From Glandiceps talaboti (Eukaryota; Hemichordata; Enteropneusta; Spengelidae), in contig NC_135555.1 in NCBI RefSeq assembly GCF_964340395.1, positions 20,095,947 through 20,159,946 of the forward strand: DNA of 64,000 nt, given 5' to 3'. Position numbers and translations under genes: made by a program. Below the pieces are notes generated by a model that was given only the letters and a program-made list of their open reading frames with translations, made no database searches and was not told the origin of the DNA. Shown piece by piece: positions 35,085 to 45,299 of the stretch. The stretch's first letter is position 1. Each line of letters opens with the position of its first letter.

Positions 35085-36150
35085 TCAAAAGGGAGCAGAG
35101 AACGCAAGAAGTAACCTGTTGTGGTGATCTTAAAGCACTTTATATGAATCTGCTACGAAACTAATTGCATACAAGTAATTATATTCATATATAACATTTT
35201 TACCAAAAATTAAAACGCAAACAGACAAACAACAACTGTGACACTCAAATCAAAGGAGAACTCTGTGGTTGTGGAAGGGACATTATCAGTAATACATCTT
35301 TGTAGCTGTAAATGTTTAACACAATCATGTACCATTATAAACCTGGTAGGAAATATCACCAGGTTTATAGCTTTGTAGTTCAGCTTACATTGACATGGTT
35401 ATTCCTACATTGAATTTTTTGTAAGCGTTTATTATTGTTCTTTGTTTAGCTTTTCTTGAAACTTCAACAAGGTAGGTAAGGAACACTCAAAATAATTACC
35501 AAGGGTAGAATAAACTTTTTGCAAATTAGAAAAAAACAGAGTGCTAGTTTCATTTGTACAAATTTATGGGGTAATTGTATGGGAAGGCTCTATCTTGTAC
35601 CACTGCCTAACATCTAATATATTATGGTAATTTTAAAGAATATATTGTGGCAGTGGTAGTGCTATGGCTTTGAAACTATAACATAAACAGAAAATATGGT
35701 AAACAAATTATTGATAATCCTGAATCATAGAACTCAGATTATAAAATGTACAATCCTAAAGTAAAAGTTTAGTGTAAAAACTAAAATATGATGTGTTACA
35801 TATCAAACCTAAACAAAAACTGTATTCCCCTGGACCCTTCCTGATTTATAGTAGATTACACTCCCAGAGTCCACCCTCCAACATCAAGGTTGGCAACTTG
35901 GAATTGGATGAAATGGTGTTCACTTTTATAGCAAGTTTATAAAAAGAAAGCGCTAAAAATTATCGTGTCTTGGTTACGATAGTCAAACGTAATGATTGTT
36001 GCCCCTGTCGACTGAATAGGGTAGAAGGCAAAAGGATATATTTCCTCACAGTCTAATTTCACAAAAGTGGTATATCTGACCCAATAATAGATCGATCTGA
36101 TTACAGTATGAGCTCCACACGAGTCAATAGTATAACGTCATTCAATATTA
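35085..36150. other. Intron-like sequence between helicase exons
   Basis: No further helicase motif recognised. A 19-bp imperfect palindrome ACCTGGTAGG...CACCAGGTTT lies at 35341-35366. Confidence 0.4.
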
Positions 36151-36155
36151 CCTAC

Positions 36156-36508
36156 CCCAGAAGTAATTATTCTCTTTGACAGCTGTGATACTTCGTCAAT
36201 AATTATGGTATTTTCGACTACATTCTTCTTTATCGGCAGATAGTCGTCCTCATGTAAGATTTTCTCTGCCAGATAGTTACTGGTGTATCTGCCATCCATG
36301 AGGCCTACCAAACGATGTATAGTTGTTCCTCCCGGCAGGAGAGAAGCCGCTATCCCTGTCATCGCTGTCATTTTCACAGACTTTCTCTGCTGTGTCGACA
36401 AAACATTGCACACTTTTTAAGCAATGTAGTCTTCCCAGTGCCAGCTTGGCCTAACAGCAGAAAAATGTGGCCCATGAAGGTTGCAAAAATCACGTCCTTT
36501 TCAGCCAT
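36156..36508 (-). pseudogene. Helicase exon with Walker A and Walker B
   Basis: ATG at 36508 starts MAEKDVIFATF, then GQAGTGKTTLLKK (Walker A). A one-base loss in an A-run shifts the frame, and the next frame continues KMTAMTGIAASLLPGG (motif Ia), TIHRLVG and IIIDEVSQLSKRI (Walker B). Donor GTAGGT after 36156, phase 0. Confidence 0.75.
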
Positions 36509-36519
36509 AGTTAGAAGTT

Positions 36520-37320
36520 GTCAACGAATTAACAGGCCACAGTGTGAGAATGACTTGTTGACATCTTCTACATCACTTGCACAACGATCACAGTCACGAG
36601 TAGTACAAAATGATGATATTTATTCCACAACAGTCACCGGTAACGGTACCGGTGGGTTTTTTTTAAATATCATAAATACTTATAATAACGTCATTATTTT
36701 GTGGACTAGAATATCACCACCATCCTGGAAATTGTGAATGGAATATTAGCTCACATGTGACTGTGAATCTGACACATCGTTTCGAGAGAGAAAAAAATAT
36801 ATTTAGGCTGACTCGGTCCACCATAAATCACCAAAAAGATTTGTATAATCCATGAATACGTTTTGGGTCAAAATCGGGTTAATTTGATGAAACAATTCGG
36901 TTTCGTTTCGAACGATGAAGTCATTCGCTTACTATAGCTATGCGTATAATCTTTAAGTAAGCTGGGGGGGGGGGGCTTTCTTTACATAGGCGTAGTTTCG
37001 AACAGCCAATCGGCAACAAGCTGATTATTAAAAATAGCTAGACGTACAGAGGAGTGTATACAGGGTCGTGAATCAATGTACCCCCTTCTCCTTTCTCCTT
37101 ACAGGTAGAAATGTATAGTAAAAAGGTTGTTACATTTAGTCTGTAGACCTGGAAAACAACAGTCTATGAAATATTACACGCCCCTGTGGTTTCCACGGGT
37201 TGTTTTCAGTCATCTGTATAGGCGCTCGTCCCCGGCCCCCGGGCAACCAATGAACTAGCCATTACTGAAACATGCACGTGTCACGTGAAAGTGTATCAAA
37301 AGTGTTCAAAACTCATGCCC
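36520..37320. other. Region upstream of the helicase start
   Basis: No gene recognised. It includes a palindromic ACCGGTAACGGTACCGGT near 36637 and a G-run near 36964. Sequence shared with arm 1 resumes at about 37320. Confidence 0.4.
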
Positions 37321-38047
37321 AATCAAACTGACTACAATGTTGCGAACTGTCCGGGGGTGACGTAGTTTTAGTAGGATTAGTCCAGAAATAATGAAGATGA
37401 CTCAACTCTATTTAGTAAAAGTGCCAACTATCCCAGCAACACACTTTGCGTCTAATGTACTTATGTATTATGTATGTGTATGTATGTATGTATGTATGTA
37501 TGTATGTATGTATGTATGGATGGATGTATGTAAGTTTTTATGACATCAGGTATCACAAACAGTTGTATTTTCTATATTTGACAACTTGGTAACATTACTT
37601 TGCATATATAATAAACAGTTCATGCAATGCTTGGTCGTCTGATACACTTGTCCAAACGTAGTACTTAAAAATGTCGACAACAGAATGGGGTCAGGGCTTA
37701 TTGTGATATGCTAGTACACTGTGCAATTGTATGCAGCTAACTGGGTTACCTTTGTGTTTGACTGGTGAAGCATGAATGTTGGTTTTTACATAGTCTAGAC
37801 ACGTTTCAACTCCAGGCTTACAATAACAGAGACACTACACACAGCAGGATCATTTATGTAACCGCATCAAAAAGTGCGAAACATGCCCCTTTCTTTGGTG
37901 CAGTACAAAAACAAGTTTAACTCTTCGATTGCTTCCTTTCCCACTGATAACCATCATGATTACTTGTCTGCTTCCATGCATATATCAAGAACTATTATTG
38001 CTCATTAATAAATTACCTCATGCTATATAAAGGGAACGCCAAGGTAT

Positions 38048-38433
38048 GGCTAAAAAAAGTTGTTTCTTGTCAGCGCATGCATCGCGTCCACCCCCCCCAC
38101 CCTCTCCCCTTCCTATGCTTCGATTTGTTTGTGTATTTGTCCAGCCCATGCGCGCAGTGTGCACGCCCGTGGAAAAACAAAAATAACATTCACTACATTA
38201 ATTGCTACTTTCTACTTCTTTGGTGAAGACAACTGTAGAGCCAGTCATGAAAAAGCAAATGACAACTGCCCGCATACAAAAATGGTCTAAAGTACTAAAT
38301 AAACAGAACAATAGTTGTCATAAATAGTAGATTGGTGACCAACAGGTTTGTTGAGAAATAAATACAAATCGCGTAGTCCCACCACTTTACATAACAGATC
38401 CTGACCAGAAACAATTGTTTTCTTTTTTTGGCC
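38048..38433. mobile_element. MITE, PIF/Harbinger-like (386 bp)
   Basis: Ends GGCTAAAAAAAGTTGTTTCT and, inverted, GGCCAAAAAAAGAAAACAAT; flanked by TAT and TAA, the latter fitting TWA. Full-length version of the element cut short at 4550 in arm 1. Confidence 0.65.
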
Positions 38434-38709
38434 TAACCCGGTTTGCACCGTAAACTTAGCCATCACAAATTCTGACCACCACATTGGCCTTTTTGATATA
38501 ACGTCATAGTTTACTTACAGAACGTTCTCCCGAATCCGAAATCCAGCAAGTTTCTACTCAGAAAAAACGTTATTGTATCACCTCTCGTTAATATGTTTCT
38601 GAAGCGTGGGACCCCAGAGAGTACGTATGTTTTTTGGAAAACTACAGTGTGTTACTGTTTGCTCTTGTAATGTTTGCCCAAATGACACAATCTGCACTTT
38701 TCTTTACAG

Positions 38710-39552
38710 GATGTGGTCATGGTCTTATTTTAAATCCCCATCTTGGAATTGTATCCCTTTACATAAAAAAGAGGTACGTCATGGCGAATGCCCTTGTGGT
38801 GTGTGGAACGGGAATAGGCATTTTCATTTTTACACCATTATGGCAACTACTGATTGAGACATACGGCTGGCGTGGGGCGTTCATTGTCTTTGCTGCTATC
38901 AATGCCAACTTGTGTGTATGTGGCACACTCTTGAAATTGCCAAAGATGACAAAGATGAATTTTGAGATGACAGGGACACAACATTTTGATGACGCATCAA
39001 TTGATAACACTGATAACGAGATCAACACTAAAGCGAAACCTACTGCCATACGACAGATACGTGAAATCTGCGACTGTAGTCTCTATATGAAATACCCAAT
39101 ATTTGACGTTATTGCATTTGCCTTGCTACTTGGTATGGGAGTTGGATTCTATGGAGTACCAGCTCATATGGTTGCACGTGCAGCGTCTATGAGGCTTAGT
39201 TCTGAAAGGAATATTGCCCTAATTATGTCCATATTTGGAGTTGCTGGTATACTAGGCAGACTTGCTCCAACTGTACTACTATTAATACTGAAACCACTCA
39301 ATATAACAAGTACAAGCCTGTTTGGTATAACTTTGGTTTTAGCCGGAATAACCAATCTTCTAAGTCCACTTGCTGATTCTTATTTAACATACTGTGTGTA
39401 CACCGCCTTTCTTGGACTATTCTGCGGCCTTTTCTTCACGCTATTTTCACAGTCAACCAAAGATGTTGTGGGTCCATCAAATTTGACGGCAGCGTTATGT
39501 GTTAGCTCGCCTTGGGGCAGTATTGGAGGATTGATGGGTCCACCAGTTGCAG
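38710..39552 (+). CDS. Copy B exon 3: TM4-TM11
   Basis: 843 bp, acceptor TTTACAG, donor GTAATA. No stop; substitutions are mostly conservative, so this exon looks little decayed compared with exons 1 and 4. Confidence 0.85.
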
Positions 39553-39567
39553 GTAATATGTACTAGT

Positions 39568-39641
39568 GTGTATGTATGTATGTATGTATGTATGTATGTA
39601 TGTATGTATGTATGTATGTATGTATGTATGTATGGCATTAG

Positions 39642-39711
<70 letters not shown>
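39568..39711. repeat. (GTAT)n and (GA)n of copy B intron 3
   Basis: GTAT run to 39633, a 9-bp gap, then about 34 GA units. Same composition as 3053-3418 but shorter. Confidence 0.95.
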
Positions 39712-39716
<5 letters not shown>

Positions 39717-39772
39717 AGAAGCAATCCTAAGAATCTAAACCAATCCCATCTTTATTTGCCATTTACTTACAG

Positions 39773-39903
39773 GATGGATATATGACATAACCAAGGATTA
39801 CAACAATTCTTTCTACTTTTACGGTTCCTGTATGGTGTTTACTGGCCTTACAGTTGTATTATTTGGGCCAATATATCGACTATGGTGGGGGGGGGGGCAA
39901 TGA
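39773..39903 (+). CDS. Copy B exon 4, truncated by G-run expansion
   Basis: GWIYDITKDYNNS through TM12 to IYRLW, then WGGGQ and a stop. Downstream bases 39904-40063 still resemble the lost tail of copy A but contain stops. Confidence 0.75.
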
Positions 39904-40344
39904 TTGCAGTTGAAGAGTGAAGCGACGATGCTAGAGAGCTTGTTGTCTATGTTCTAAAGGGAAAGAAGGGTTTATTAAGATCAAAACGAACTAATTCGCT
40001 TTCACGTAACTATTCCGTCGAAGCTGAGAAGAGAATACAGTACTGCTATTATACCACAGTTTAATGTATAATTCTACTGGAAATGAATTCTTTAAACTTT
40101 TGCTGTTACTATTTGTAAGAAAACTCTAGCTGAGTTCGCCGTGGACATTTTAAAACAGGGGTCAAATCATATCAAAATTTTAATCAGGTTAACATCCATT
40201 TAAGACTTGCAGACTCCACACATATACAACCAGTAAGCATACAGAAACTACAAATGTTTGGTGAAACTGGGGTAATCTTTATTACAACTACCAACTAGCT
40301 ATTGAGGCACACCTGCCCCATTTTTCTACTACTGAAATACCCTC

Positions 40345-41075
40345 TAACATCTACAAACAATATAAGGCTAACTTGAGTAAAACTAACTTAAAAGGAGATC
40401 TGATCTTAACAGAAAACCAAAACCATAACAGTTGTGTTAAGTATCGCAAAACCCCATAACAGTAATACCCGTTATTGCAACAGACTTCAACCAGCATAGC
40501 ACAAACAATATACTTGTATTGCAATGTCCCTCTGCCAGAAAGGTCAAACTTGGCGGGCAACTACCAATTTCTTAGTAATTGATTGGCTTCCCGGCAATTT
40601 AATTCGATTGGCCCTATAGAACCACCCCGTTGGACGATGACTCTCCCATTCCGTCTTCAAGAACGCTCATTACACTGGAGCTATACCTAACTACTGAATG
40701 GGAACTGCATATATATTTTTTAAATGGAAATTTCCTTGAAAACAAAAATCCCAAAATTCCCAAGATGTTAGTGAAAATGTGGGATTTGCTTCCAAGAAAT
40801 ATTGTTACTGTATGTAGAAATTTCCATTTGATACTAATGAATCCAGACTCAATGAACATCCACTCTCAAATGTAGCATTGTTTTCATAGATTGTGAATGT
40901 GTGTTTCTCTCTCATGATATCAGGACAGTTGTTCCTGTACATTGTATGCATGGTTGGCAATCTAATTCAGGGCCTTGATAACCTTGAGTTTACAGTAAAA
41001 GAAACTCCTCATAATCACATTGAGAATGTGCATTTACTTTAGTTCCAATATTATTCTGTCACCAGAAGTACAGTA
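40345..41075. other. No gene recognised
   Basis: Overlapping 81-codon frames on both strands (40614-40875) have no recognisable domain and no splice support. Confidence 0.5.
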
Positions 41076-41079
41076 CTAG

Positions 41080-44000
41080 AGGTCTTACCCATCTTGAGAA
41101 ACCAAGTTCATATGTAAGAGTATTTTGTATTGATTTTTCATCAGCCTTTAACACAATTCAACCCTATATGATGGCTCGTAAACTTAGTGATTTAAACGTT
41201 AACCCAAAACTCATCCTCTGGATAATAGATTTTCTTGTCAACCGTTCCCAGTCTGTTCGCTAGCAAAGTGTAAATTCGGCCTCCCGTTCAACATTTACGG
41301 GTGCGCCACAGGGCACCGTACTCTCTCCCTTACTGTTTACACTTTACACAAATGATTGTTTAGTTACCCCTACAACAGGGGTTTCATTATATGCCGGACG
41401 CCGGAGAAAATACCCGCCTACTCTTGTCATTTCTCCGGCTACATTTTTCGAGATAATGACAGAAATGACGTGAAATTTAATCAAAGACAGCTTTGTAATG
41501 TAATGGTCATAAAAGAATGATTTTCAGACTACAAAACTGCTATAAACTCTTCGTAAGAAATACATCGTGTGACAAAAGATTATGACCTTTGACTTAGTTT
41601 GATACCGCTGTCCAAGAACATGCAATGACAATGGCTTGGTGAAATAAACAAAATACATGTAGCTTAGATGTGATCAAACGTCAAACGCAACACTCTATTG
41701 ATTTCATGACTGTTTCATTGTCTTTTCCATGTCACACAGTTGCGATCAAAATGATACAAAACTTAGGAAAATATACGGAATAAAATCATTCTCCCACCAC
41801 TAATCGCGAATATAATAGTATTTTACAACTATTCATTCAATACTATGATACCTCAATTTAGTGGTAGGATGAAAATTAACGTCGTTTATCGAAGCCCTTA
41901 GCTGAGGAGACAAATCCTAGACATAATCAGAATGACTTCCTGTGTTTATAGATAGTAACAGATAAGATTTGAGGGACGTGCCTTGGCGCATACCATTTCT
42001 CTCTAGGGTTGGGTTATAGCTTGTTATTTTTAATCTAAGGGAAACTGAAATGGATGGTGACCTTGTGTATTTTTTATCGTATGACGTTTTATCGTTTACA
42101 AAGTAAATAATAATAAATAGCATAAATGCTCAGATTTGAGAGCATTTGTGTTATAAGTTTGACAACCAACCCACACACCCAAAATGGAATGAGCCACTAA
42201 TCATTACGTGTAAACTCTACACTTCACCCTGTTGGTGATTCAGTGAAATAAACTACAACATGGAAAGTACGTAATTTTGGTGTGTGACTAGCGATTTAGT
42301 TAGTGTTTTGAAGTTTATTTTTGTCAATCTCTCAGTCGTCCTGTATATATGTTTGAGGCCAGTAACTGTTTGGTGTGTGTGTGATTGTGGGGGGGGGGGG
42401 GGGGTGTTTGTACATGTATACATGTGTGTCTGTGACTGAACTTGATGAATGGATGTAAAACATGTGTGTATTTATTATGTACGTGTTTATGCCAAAATTG
42501 GTGTCAGTTTGAGGTTTCCAAGTCGACATTGCAAAATGAGAGGTTGGTACACACAATAATCATTTATATGATATTTACTTACTATGATAATAGTATGATA
42601 TTATATGTAGTATTTTAGGACAGGTCAAATGTTTGCACTATTTGAATGTCACTAATTTCATGAAAAAACTGGAATGTTTATTACTTAATGTTTTGTTTAT
42701 GCATAAATTATTAAATGCTGAAAAAATGACTTTTAAAAAGTGGTAGTCAAAGTGACTACCAACTAAAAAAGTTAATTTTGAACCAGAGGTCTTTGCTTGA
42801 TACAGGTTTCATTAAACTATCAAAGGGCCAATATAAAGGTAATGTGTTCATGTTTATCATAATTATTACCATAGCTATGAGTTGTAATATACATACATGT
42901 ACATGTACTCTAAAATCCACCATTTTGAACATGAACTGAGTGAAGGCATAAGTCGAAACAATTACTAACTTAGTGGGCTCGCCAAGTTCATGGAATTACA
43001 CCGACAGCTTTAAGAATTTTCAAAACCTACCAATAAATCACATAACACAAATTTTCTTCAGAGGAAACCTGACGTGTCATTTTTTCTAAATTGAATATTT
43101 AACCAGTAAATGACAATGTATAATTAATGGTGTCTGTACTTCTGAAAGATGCTCTAAATGGCCTCTGAAAGGTTTCTGTTTTTCAAAAAAATTTCACCAT
43201 CGGAGGGGGGACACCCCCCTCCCAAACCCACCCCCCGCGCCTGCATAGCAGGCGAGGTGCACGCTCCGCGTGCACTTCTCCGCCTACTATTATCATTTCT
43301 CCCCCTACTTTCAAACTTAATGAAACCCCTGTACAACTCCGCTTATCAAATATATCAAATATTCCGATGACTCTGCAGTAGTTGAGCTGCCAAATTCGGA
43401 CCGTATTTACTTAAATGAAGTTGATAGGTTTGCTACTTGGTGTAAGGAAAACTACTTAGATTTGAATGTTAAGAAAACTAAAGGCACCTTTTTATTGACA
43501 ATGTTAAAGTTGAACGGATGACTGAATATAGACATTTAGGTACAATCTTGGATAATAAGTTAAATTTCAAGGCCAACACAGATTTCATTCACAAGAAATG
43601 TCAATCTAGAGTTTCCTGTCTACAAAAATTGAGGGCACTAAATGTAAATGCCAAGGTATTGCAGACATTCTATCGGAGTTTTATTGAATCAGTTTTAACA
43701 TTTCCTTTTTGTGCTGGTTTGGTAATCTAGGGACTACCTACAAGATTGTACATGTGTGTAGTAAAGTAGTGGGCGAAAAGCAGACTAATTTGAATGAATT
43801 GTTTACATCTCGTGTACAAAAAAAAGCTAGAAAAATGTTAAATGACAAAGGCCACATTATGTCGTAACACTTTGAACTTCTGCCATCAGGGAGACGATTT
43901 CGTGTTCCAAAAAACAGTCAGCACCAAATTAAAGATTCTTTTTAAACCAAACTAAATGATTGTATTTTAAAGATATCTGCTCTGCATTGCTTTGTTTTTA

Positions 44001-44195
44001 TCATTTCATCTGACCTACAGAGGTCAAAGATCATATTTCATTTTAAAGACATAAACAGTGTGTACATTTTATTTTGTATTTATTGTATCTTTATTTCAAT
44101 ATGTGTTTGATGTATGAATCCACGTCACCGTAATTTCTCTATGTAATGTGAGATAATAAAGTTTTCTTGTACAGCTAGCTTGTATCTTGTATCTA
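41080..44195 (+). mobile_element. Rex1-like LINE, 5'-truncated, split by an insertion
   Basis: RT remnants before the insertion (41090-41375) read LEKPSSYVRVFCIDFSSAFN and TGAPQGTVLSPLLFTLYTND; after it (43332 on) PLIKYIKYSDDSAVVEL with the YSDD active site, then RFATWCKENYLDLNVKKTK and YRHLGTILDNKLNFK. One in-frame stop precedes the insertion and several follow. The 3' end is AATAAAGTTTTCTTGTA with tandem CTTGTAT units to about 44195, as in Rex1/Babar elements. The endonuclease and 5' part are missing, a usual result of incomplete reverse transcription. Not functional. Confidence 0.8.
41376..43331. mobile_element. 1956-bp TIR element nested in the LINE, 5-bp target duplication
   Basis: Perfect 14-bp inverted ends CAGGGGTTTCATTA / TAATGAAACCCCTG, flanked by TACAA (41371-41375 and 43332-43336). 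Removing the element and one TACAA restores the LINE reading frame (VTPTTPLIKY), so both borders are exact. Near each end lies a direct-repeat pair (CGCCTACTCTTGTCATTTCT and CGCCTACTATTATCATTTCT). No transposase frame. TIR and 5-bp duplication suggest a hAT-related family with short duplications, but this is not certain. Confidence 0.9.
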
Positions 44196-44199
44196 GCCT

Positions 44200-45095
44200 C
44201 TAGGTCATACCGCAAATATGTAAATAGTACATGTAGCTGATTATCAACCTGTAAACTGTGCAGAACATGGAATAGGTGTATTTTCTACTATTCTCAGATT
44301 TTGTTTACAGTGCTAGTGACACGCCACTTTTGTCTAGGTCTGTGAGTTACAAACATTGCACATAATATATAGGGCTAAATGATCTGCTGAATAACTCAGG
44401 GGTATGTGTATGTGAGCAATATTCTGGCTGATTGTTTAATACAGCATTGCTGAGTTGTGTGTATCATTGTGTATCATTTCCAAATAGAGACGCCTGTAAA
44501 TATGAAACAAATGTAGATTGGGATTAAAACACCACTAATTGTAACGGAAATGTTTTTTTTTATTGGACAGCCCACAATTAACATTCAATCAGCTTGTTTT
44601 CATCCAAGCTCTCCAGTAACAGGTTGAAATTGTGATCTCATACAGTGGAGTTGGGATAACAACAAATTATTTGTGTACAGTTACTGTATGTTTTACCACA
44701 TGTGCTTGTAAAGTGGTCAGGCTGGACAATATCATGAGTAAGTCATTACATCTAACAATATTATCAACAACAAACATTTCAGTTGCAGCTAGAGCAGCTT
44801 TAAAAGAAGTGTTTGTGATATATGCATAATGTCAGTATTAAAGTTCGTTCTGTAACATCCCTTGTGGTCAGTTGTTAAATAAATAAATTTACTATTGTTA
44901 ATTAATGAAAATGTGTTTTTCTTTCCATTCTTTCCATTTCTTTCCATAAAAAAACAAGGAACCGAGCATACCAATTAGAGAGAGAGAGTTGTGGGTAATA
45001 TATTGTACAGTGGCATGCATGCAGTGGGTCTCACGGGATGAAAACGGAAACCGTTCAATAAGATATTATAATATTGTGGAGATGTTGACCTCGGT
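44200..45095. other. No gene recognised
   Basis: AT-rich. Short frames without domains. Confidence 0.5.
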
Positions 45096-45099
45096 CCCG

Positions 45100-45288
45100 A
45101 CAATATCGGGAGTGTCAGCTAGTGTTCTGGCCTTCAGCTAGGCCAATGAGATCCAAACACATATATTCTCTTTACAATGGTGTGTAACCATATGAGATCA
45201 CACCACGTTGACCTTATTTTGTTGTCAAGAATAAGTCCTAAATATATGCAGGAACAAGGTCTCAACAGCTGAAACTCCCGATATTGCT
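45100..45288. repeat. Foldback sequence next to the LINE insertion
   Basis: ACAATATCGGGAGTGTCAGC at 45100 pairs with GCTGAAACTCCCGATATTG near 45268-45286. A 43-bp part (45122-45164) also recurs inverted at 48201-48243, on the other side of the LINE. Confidence 0.6.
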
Positions 45289-45299
45289 ACATTGGTTAA

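Larger units (their letters stand above)
28947..36508 (-). pseudogene. PIF1-like helicase / SAP-like / PHD-finger gene, decayed
   Basis: Pieces of one multi-exon gene lie in order on the minus strand: helicase motifs I-II (36156-36508), motif III region (34968-35079), C-terminal helicase and acidic linker (about 31227-32156), a further domain and a SAP-like segment (30135-31218), and a PHD finger exon (28947 to about 29378). Splice sites agree in phase where checked (36156 to 35079; donor at 30135 into an acceptor near 29379). PIF1 helicases unwind DNA 5' to 3'; versions with extra domains are carried by mobile elements. Damage: a frame shift after Walker A, a changed motif III, a deletion where motif VI should be, and stops near 31227 and 30883. 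A P-like transposase lies on the opposite strand inside one intron (32260-34378). Confidence 0.65.
24514..39903 (+). pseudogene. SLC16-like transporter, copy B (decaying partner of copy A)
   Basis: Exons 24514-24784, 25758-25901, 38710-39552 and 39773-39903 join in phase 1 as in copy A. Two lesions separate it from a full gene. In exon 1 about 14 bp are missing relative to copy A, so the normal start (24501) runs into TAG at 24585-24587; only starts at 24514 (alternative frame) or 24589 (MSSDGQ) read into TM1. In exon 4 a G-run has grown to 11 (39887-39897), shifting the frame to TGA at 39901-39903 just after TM12, and the old frame also has stops. The best product is 437-462 aa with all twelve membrane segments but altered ends. 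It could still be expressed, so it is a pseudogene or an altered gene. Intron 2 is 12.8 kb. Confidence 0.7.
23195..40340. repeat. Arm 2 of the large inverted duplication
   Basis: Reverse complement of 2430-18050, carrying copy B. It is about 1.5 kb longer than arm 1, chiefly because intron 2 holds the helicase/transposase block. Individual insertions and losses (hammerhead insertion at 24018, single 16.5-kb-type unit, full-length MITE at 38048) can be read by comparison with arm 1. Confidence 0.85.

Noticed and set aside
36637-36655. ACCGGTAACGGTACCGGT palindrome as a regulatory site
   Set aside because: Single occurrence, no matching partner or known motif; could be chance.
40614-40875. Overlapping 81-codon frames on opposite strands
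   Set aside because: No domain and no splice context; chance open frames.
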